Under the pieces are notes generated by a model, which ran no database searches, was not told the origin of the DNA, and saw nothing but the letters and a program-made list of their open reading frames with translations. Below, one piece after another: positions 59,001 to 64,000 of a DNA stretch of 64,000 nucleotides; the stretch's first letter is position 1; every line of letters starts with the position of its first letter. A program made the position numbers and the translations under genes. The stretch is from Petrosia ficiformis. Its lineage: Eukaryota > Porifera > Demospongiae > Haplosclerida > Petrosiidae. Location: assembly GCA_947044365.1 (NCBI GenBank), contig OX345638.1:9307701-9371700 (forward strand), read 5' to 3'.

Positions 59001-60749
59001 TCTTCAGATAGTCGAGTTGTTAAAGCTCCTGTAGAATTTTTCTCTTCATCAAACCATCCAATCTCCTGGAATACAATATATACATGTGATATATACAATT
59101 ATACATACATATATGTATACATACACATACATACATGTATACATACACATACATACATGTATGCATACACATACATACATGTAAACATACACATACATAC
59201 ATGTATGCATACACATACATACATGTATACATACACATACATACATGTATACATACACATACATATATGTATACATACACAGAGATCCACACACACATGT
59301 CTACTGACCTGTCGTAAAATTGCTTTAAACAAACGTGATCTAATTCTGGCAGTGAGATATTCCCCAGATACTGAGAAACAAACATTCTACAGAATGATAA
59401 ATAATTATGAATACTAGTAATAATTCAATCTCCATAGCAACAAGACTTAATTAACTATTAATAAATGAATGAATAATGACATACTTTAATCAAATTTGCA
59501 ATTCCTGAAACTACTCCGAGACACAAAAATAGACTAGCTGGAAGATGAGTAGCGTCTAATACCCTATCAGAAGTCTCACCAAATGCCTGTAGAAGTATAA
59601 TTACATGTATACATTACTATTAATAGAACACTGTTACTATTAATAGAATAATAATTATTACTATTAATAGAACACAATACTGTTACTATTAATAGAACAC
59701 AATACTGTTACTATTAATAGAATACAATATAAGACAATACTGTTACAATACAATACTGTTGCTATTAATAGAATACAATACTGTTACTATAAATAGAACA
59801 CATGTAATTACCGTTAATATTTCTCCAAATATTATAGCAAATATTGGAAATATAGATCCATTTATCAAAGCTCCTAATATACCCAGCAATATAATCCACC
59901 ATTCTTTAGCATTAAGAGCCATTATTCTAGATATGGGCACTGGCTTGAGCTCTTTATCCCATTCCTCTTGCTATAAATAGATATATAGATGTGAACACAT
60001 GTATAACTATAGAGATTTGAAGATTTCATACAGAGAGATTGATTAACAAATACATATAATTATATGCTATATAAATAGAAACACGAGTTAGTATATACAT
60101 ATTACATAAATAAATCCATTGATGGACAAATAGATAGATAGACTATCATTAGTAACCACACCTTCTCTTTGTTAATTTGTTTCATACTCTTTTTTTTTTC
60201 ATCTTTTTTCTCTGATGTTTGACGACTGAATTGATGACTAAATTGTCGACTAACTTCTTTTGAGTATAGACGAAGAACTGCAGGTTTCTCCTCTACCTCA
60301 TCATCTTTAGGTACTTCAAGAGATCTTAGATTCATAAATGCGTCATCAACTCCTCCTTTGATCTATAATAATTAACATTAATTAGTAAATTAATTAATTA
60401 TTCATGAGCTATAATGAGCATACATTAATTAATTATTTTTGATTGCTATGAATATTAAATATATGTATTAACCACACCCACTAATTAACCTGTGCCGTAA
60501 CCATCTCATGATAAAATCCCTCTAGTTTCATTAACTCTCCATGTGATCCTGTCTCTACAATATTACCTTCATCAATACATACTATAAGATCAGCATTTTG
60601 AATAGTTGATAATCTATATAATAATAATATGTAATATAAATTATATTTATGTATGTATCCATGTATGTATGTACATGTATGTATGTATGCATGTATGTGT
60701 AAGTATGTACGTATGTATGTGTATATATGTACATGTATGTATATGTGTA

Positions 60750-60780
<31 letters not shown>

Positions 60781-63009
60781 ACGTATGTGTATATACATGT
60801 ACATGTATGAGTGTGTATGCATGTATATGTGTATGTATGTGTGTGTGTGTGTGTATGTATGTATATAAATATGTATGTATGTATGTATGTATGTACAGTA
60901 TGTATGTATTTATGTATGTATATGTATGTATGTATGCATGTATGTACGTACTAACCGATGAGCTATGATTATGGTAGTTCTTCCCTCACTAGCTTTTTCA
61001 AGAGCTGTTTGTACTAGTTTCTCACTCTCGCTATCCAAAGCTGAGGTAGCTTCATCAAGAAGAAGTATCTTTGGATTACTAAGAAGAGCTCTGGCTATTG
61101 CTACACGTTGTTTCTGACCTCCACTCAACTGTGCACCTCTCTCACCAACTAAAGTATTATAACCTACAGGAATATATAATATAATCTAACACATAGATAT
61201 ATAATATAGTGTACATGTATATATAGTTATAATTACATATTACTGTACATACATACATAGTTACATATACACATGTACATGCATACATGCACACATACAT
61301 ACATGTACATACATATACACACATACATATACATACGTATACATACATACATACATACATACATACACATACATACACGTACATACATGTACATACATAC
61401 ATACATACATACACAAATACATACATATATACATACATACATACATATATACATACATATATTGCATACATATATACTTACTTATATACTGTAATACATA
61501 CTCGTACATGTACATACATACACATGTACAATTGTACATACAAACACACAATATACACTATGTACATCATGTACAGTACATATACATACATTATGCACAC
61601 AGACATACATAGTTACATATAAACATACATGTATAATTATACATATGTACACATACATACACACACACACACACATACGTTGGGGAAGCCCCTCAATAAA
61701 ATCATGAACATTAGCGTCTTTTGCAGCTTGTTCAATCTCTTCCATGGTAGCATCTTCTCTTCCAAACTTTATATTATCCATAATAGTCATATCAAATAGA
61801 ACAGGTTCCTGACTGACCACACCCATTATACTACGAAGATATTTAACATTCAATTCTTTAATAAGATGGGCACCAATTAGAATCTATGGAATAATTGTAA
61901 TTAGATTAAACATTAAAATATATACCATGATATTTATATTAGTACCAGAGTTTTTGATAAGTTTTGAAGCTTGGGCCAAATTGGCTCAAAAATGGTTTGT
62001 ATGTGCGGCATTGAGAATACATATTGAGCCAATTAATTAAGAGTTAATGCTGACTGCGCCACTGACACAAAGAGAGAACTGTGCAGTGCCAAATAAGAAG
62101 CTCTTTGGGCCAATGGTGTGCCATATGAGCTTATCAAAAACACTGATTAGTACTGTACTCATAATTAGAGTATATGTGGTATTTATTTACGAATATATCC
62201 ATGTACATACATATAATAAATGTTCAGTAATTAGAATAATAGTTACAATATTTATGGTATAAGATGACATACTCATAATTAGACTACATATGGTACGTTA
62301 TATCTATATATAGTAATCGTATTCTAAATTTACAGACAAACTTACATCTCCACTATCAACATCATAAAATCTTTGTAATAACTGTATGACTGTACTCTTC
62401 CCACATCCACTATGACCAACAAGGGCAACCGTCTGCCCAACATTAACTGAAAGATCAAATGATTTCAATACCTGTATATGATATATAAAATTTGATATTA
62501 AATGAATGAAAAGAAGATTATGAATAGAGAGGTGGATTGAATCATTAGCTAAGATCAAGATAGAATTATGCATCCATCCATCCATCCATCCATCCATCCA
62601 TCCATCCATCCATCCATCCATCCATCCATCCATCCATCCATCCATCCATCCATCCATCCATCCATCCATCCATCTAAATAACCTCTACATCCGGTCTAGC
62701 AGGATAAGTAAAGTTCACATTCTTAAATGTAACAGAGTTATTTTCCTCATCTTTGTTAAGAACAATACCATCATCACTATTAGTATCGATAGGTGGAACC
62801 TGATAGACAAGAATTATAATATTATAATGTCGACTTACTTAGTAAATTGTACGTACATTTGTCTGTTTGTTTGTTTGTTTATTTGTGTCACTTACTCTTT
62901 TTATTGTATCTACTATTTTACCAGCAGCTCCTAGAGCTGTAGCAAAATATTCAAAACTTGGAATTGCTTGTCCGAGAGAAAATGCTCCAACAATTATCGA
63001 AAAAAATAC
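56048..63009 (-). CDS. ABCB (P-glycoprotein-like) full transporter, C-terminal 965 residues
   Basis: ATP-driven efflux pump of the plasma membrane. Minus-strand exons: 63009-62896, 62799-62683, 62471-62346, 61883-61679, 61163-60956, 60613-60490, 60362-60162, 59970-59812, 59586-59485, 59386-59309, 59065-58982, 58674-58471, 58283-58183, 57923-57611, 57064-56660 and 56404-56048. All phases agree (2898 nt). It starts with TM6 of the first membrane domain ([19 protein letters not shown]). NBD1 follows with [30 protein letters not shown] and IIIAHR. Then come a charged linker ([19 protein letters not shown]), TMD2 (about 330-700), and NBD2 with [30 protein letters not shown] and IVIAHR. Both ATP sites look complete. 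The first five or so membrane helices lie beyond the window. Which vertebrate ABCB it is closest to (B1, B4, B11) cannot be told here. Confidence 0.93.
56409..56580. repeat. GGAT-type repeat tract
   Basis: Degenerate GGATGAAT, GGATGGAT and GATAGATA tetramers filling the last ABCB intron, directly abutting the acceptor of the final exon. Confidence 0.9.
57081..57498. mobile_element. 418-bp MITE with TACCGTAAATCGGG ends
   Basis: TACCGTAAATCGGGTAT at the left is mirrored by ATACCCGATTTACGGTA at the right, with TA at the edges consistent with a TA target. The interior contains CACGTG motifs and no gene. It is followed directly by a TATG microsatellite (57500-57590). In the ABCB intron between exons 57923-57611 and 57064-56660. 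Confidence 0.8.
57930..58115. repeat. TATG-type repeat tract
   Basis: Degenerate TATG/TGTG tetramers starting next to the acceptor of ABCB exon 57923-57611 and filling most of the intron. Confidence 0.9.
58290..58430. repeat. GGA/GAA polypurine repeat
   Basis: A pure purine tract of GGA and GAA triplets with a higher-order repeat of about 50 bp (three copies of GGAGATGAGGAGGAGG). It lies in the short ABCB intron between exons 58674-58471 and 58283-58183. Such tracts can form triplex DNA. Confidence 0.9.
58718..58955. repeat. TATG-type repeat tract
   Basis: TATG and TATA tetramers with ACATGTAC blocks, filling the ABCB intron between exons 59065-58982 and 58674-58471. Confidence 0.9.
59098..59283. 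repeat. ACATACATGTAT higher-order repeat
   Basis: Regular ~20-bp units of ATACACATACATACATGT, about eight copies, in the ABCB intron between exons 59386-59309 and 59065-58982. Confidence 0.9.
60645..60952. repeat. TATG/TGTG repeat tract
   Basis: Long mixed tetranucleotide tract filling the ABCB intron that splits NBD1 between exons 61163-60956 and 60613-60490. Confidence 0.9.
61250..61670. repeat. ACAT/CACA repeat tract
   Basis: Complement-type tetranucleotide tract ending in a CACACACACA run beside the donor of ABCB exon 61883-61679. Of opposite repeat strand to the tract at 60645-60952. Confidence 0.9.
62573..62674. repeat. (CATC)n tetranucleotide repeat
   Basis: About 25 perfect CATC units ending 8 bp from the donor of ABCB exon 62799-62683. 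Confidence 0.97.
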
Positions 63010-63044
63010 CTTTAAAAGTGAAATAATATACATTTACAGCACAA

Positions 63045-63842
63045 TAATTATAGTACAGTACAATATAGTACAGTACAGTATAGTATAGTACAGTACAGTA
63101 CAGTACAGTACAGTACAGTATAGTACAGCACAGTATAGTATAGTACAGTACAGTACAGTACAGTACAGTATAGTATAGTACAGTACAATATAGTACAGTA
63201 CAGTATAGTATAGTACAGTACAGTACAGTACAGTACAGTACAGTACAGTACAGTACAGTATAGTATAGTACAGTACAGTACAGTACAGTACAGTACAGTA
63301 TAGTATAGTACAGTACAGTACAGTACAGTACAGTACAGTATAGTATAGTACAGTACAGTACAGTACAGTACAGTATAGTATAGTACAGTACAGTACAGTA
63401 CAGTACAGTACAGTACAGTATAGTACAGTATAGTATAGTACAGTACAGTACAGTACAGTACAGTATAGTACAGTATAGTATAGTACAGTACAGTATAGTA
63501 TAGTACAGTACAGTACAGTACAGTACAGTACAGTATAGTACAGTACAGTATAGTATAGTACAGTACAGTATAGTATAGTACAGTACAGTACAGTACAGTA
63601 TAGTATAGTACAGTACAGTACAGTACAGTACAGTACAGTACAGTACAGTACAGTATAGTATAGTACAGTACAGTATAGTACAGTACAGTATAGTACAGTA
63701 CAGTACAGTATAGTATAGTACAGTATAGTATAGTACAGTACAGTACAGTACAGTACAGTACAGTACAGTACAGTACAGTACAGTACAGTACAGTATAGTA
63801 TAGTACAGTACAGTATAGTATAGTACAGTACAATATAGTATA
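63045..63842. repeat. ~800-bp pentanucleotide array (CAGTA/TAGTA)
   Basis: About 158 five-base units, a mixture of CAGTA and TAGTA with a few CAATA. TAGTA units often come in pairs and divide the array into blocks of CAGTA of varying length. On the minus strand it gives an open frame of period five (TVLYC-type), a repeat artefact. It lies in the ABCB intron immediately upstream of exon 63009-62896. Confidence 0.97.
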
Positions 63843-64000
63843 GTTTAGATTATAGCTCATTAAAATGCTGCAATCTGATTGGTCAATTACAGGTTTCTAA
63901 ATCCCGTAGTAAACCTACTTTTAATCACTTAGTAAACATGTTGCAGTGTTGCTATACGAATTTCACACAGCGAACAGGAGCAAAGTTTTTTGTATGGCTG
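63843..64000. other. Right edge, ABCB intron
   Basis: No exon recognised. The preceding ABCB exons for the first membrane domain should lie to the right of the window. Confidence 0.5.

Noticed and set aside
58640..61622. Open frames rich in Met-Tyr-Val-Cys or His-Thr-Tyr-Ile
   Set aside because: Translations of tetranucleotide repeats in ABCB introns.
63048..63860. 270-codon open frame on minus
   Set aside because: It is the translation of the CAGTA/TAGTA pentanucleotide array, which has no stop in this frame; not a gene.

Overview
The window is eukaryotic and animal: AT-rich, with short exons, GT-AG introns, many microsatellites and many small DNA transposons. Death-fold genes fused to Roc/COR GTPases and ankyrin repeats, plus intron-rich orthologues of eIF2A and an ABCB transporter, suggest an early-branching metazoan. 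A demosponge such as Amphimedon or a relative is my best guess; this is inference, not a database result.

Layout. (1) 1046-22233 (+): a Death / Roc / COR / CARD-like gene whose introns hold an ~8.9 kb CACTA-like transposon with three genes of its own (about 4.4-13.3 kb), a decayed hAT element (13858-15919) and two MITEs. (2) 22.7-24.1 kb: two broken genes, a helical Gly/Ala-rich membrane-type protein (+) and a fragment of the NEDD8 E1 subunit NAE1 (-). (3) 24738-36850 (-): eIF2A in 19 exons. One intron holds a small unrecognised (+) gene and another holds an apparently intact hAT transposon with a perfect 8-bp target duplication. (4) 37220-55137 (+): a second, larger paralogue, Death / unknown Cys-motif domain / Roc with inserted repeats / COR / 11-12 ankyrin repeats, with a degenerate Ty3/gypsy element in an intron. 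It starts 369 bp from eIF2A, head to head. (5) 56048-63009 (-): the C-terminal ~965 residues of a P-glycoprotein-like ABCB transporter; its N-terminus lies beyond the right edge.

Splicing was rebuilt by hand from splice sites and phases. The 22 exons of the second Death gene sum to an exact multiple of three (1843 codons plus stop), as do the 16 ABCB exons (965 codons plus stop). The first Death gene also sums to a multiple of three, but only because two single-base frame changes in its main exon cancel. eIF2A is one base out of frame in its third-last exon, which also has an in-frame TGA, and a MITE has replaced its stop codon.

Biology. The two Death-Roc-COR genes are tandem paralogues: they share intron phases, linker exons and intronic repeats. 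They look like signalling or innate-immune switch proteins with DAPK/LRRK-type GTPase cores. eIF2A and ABCB are ordinary housekeeping and efflux genes. The most unusual features are the homogenised one-repeat-per-exon ankyrin array, the three-gene CACTA-like element with a histone-type 3' stem-loop, the minisatellite that copies a splice acceptor in eIF2A, and the MITE-derived eIF2A C-terminus.
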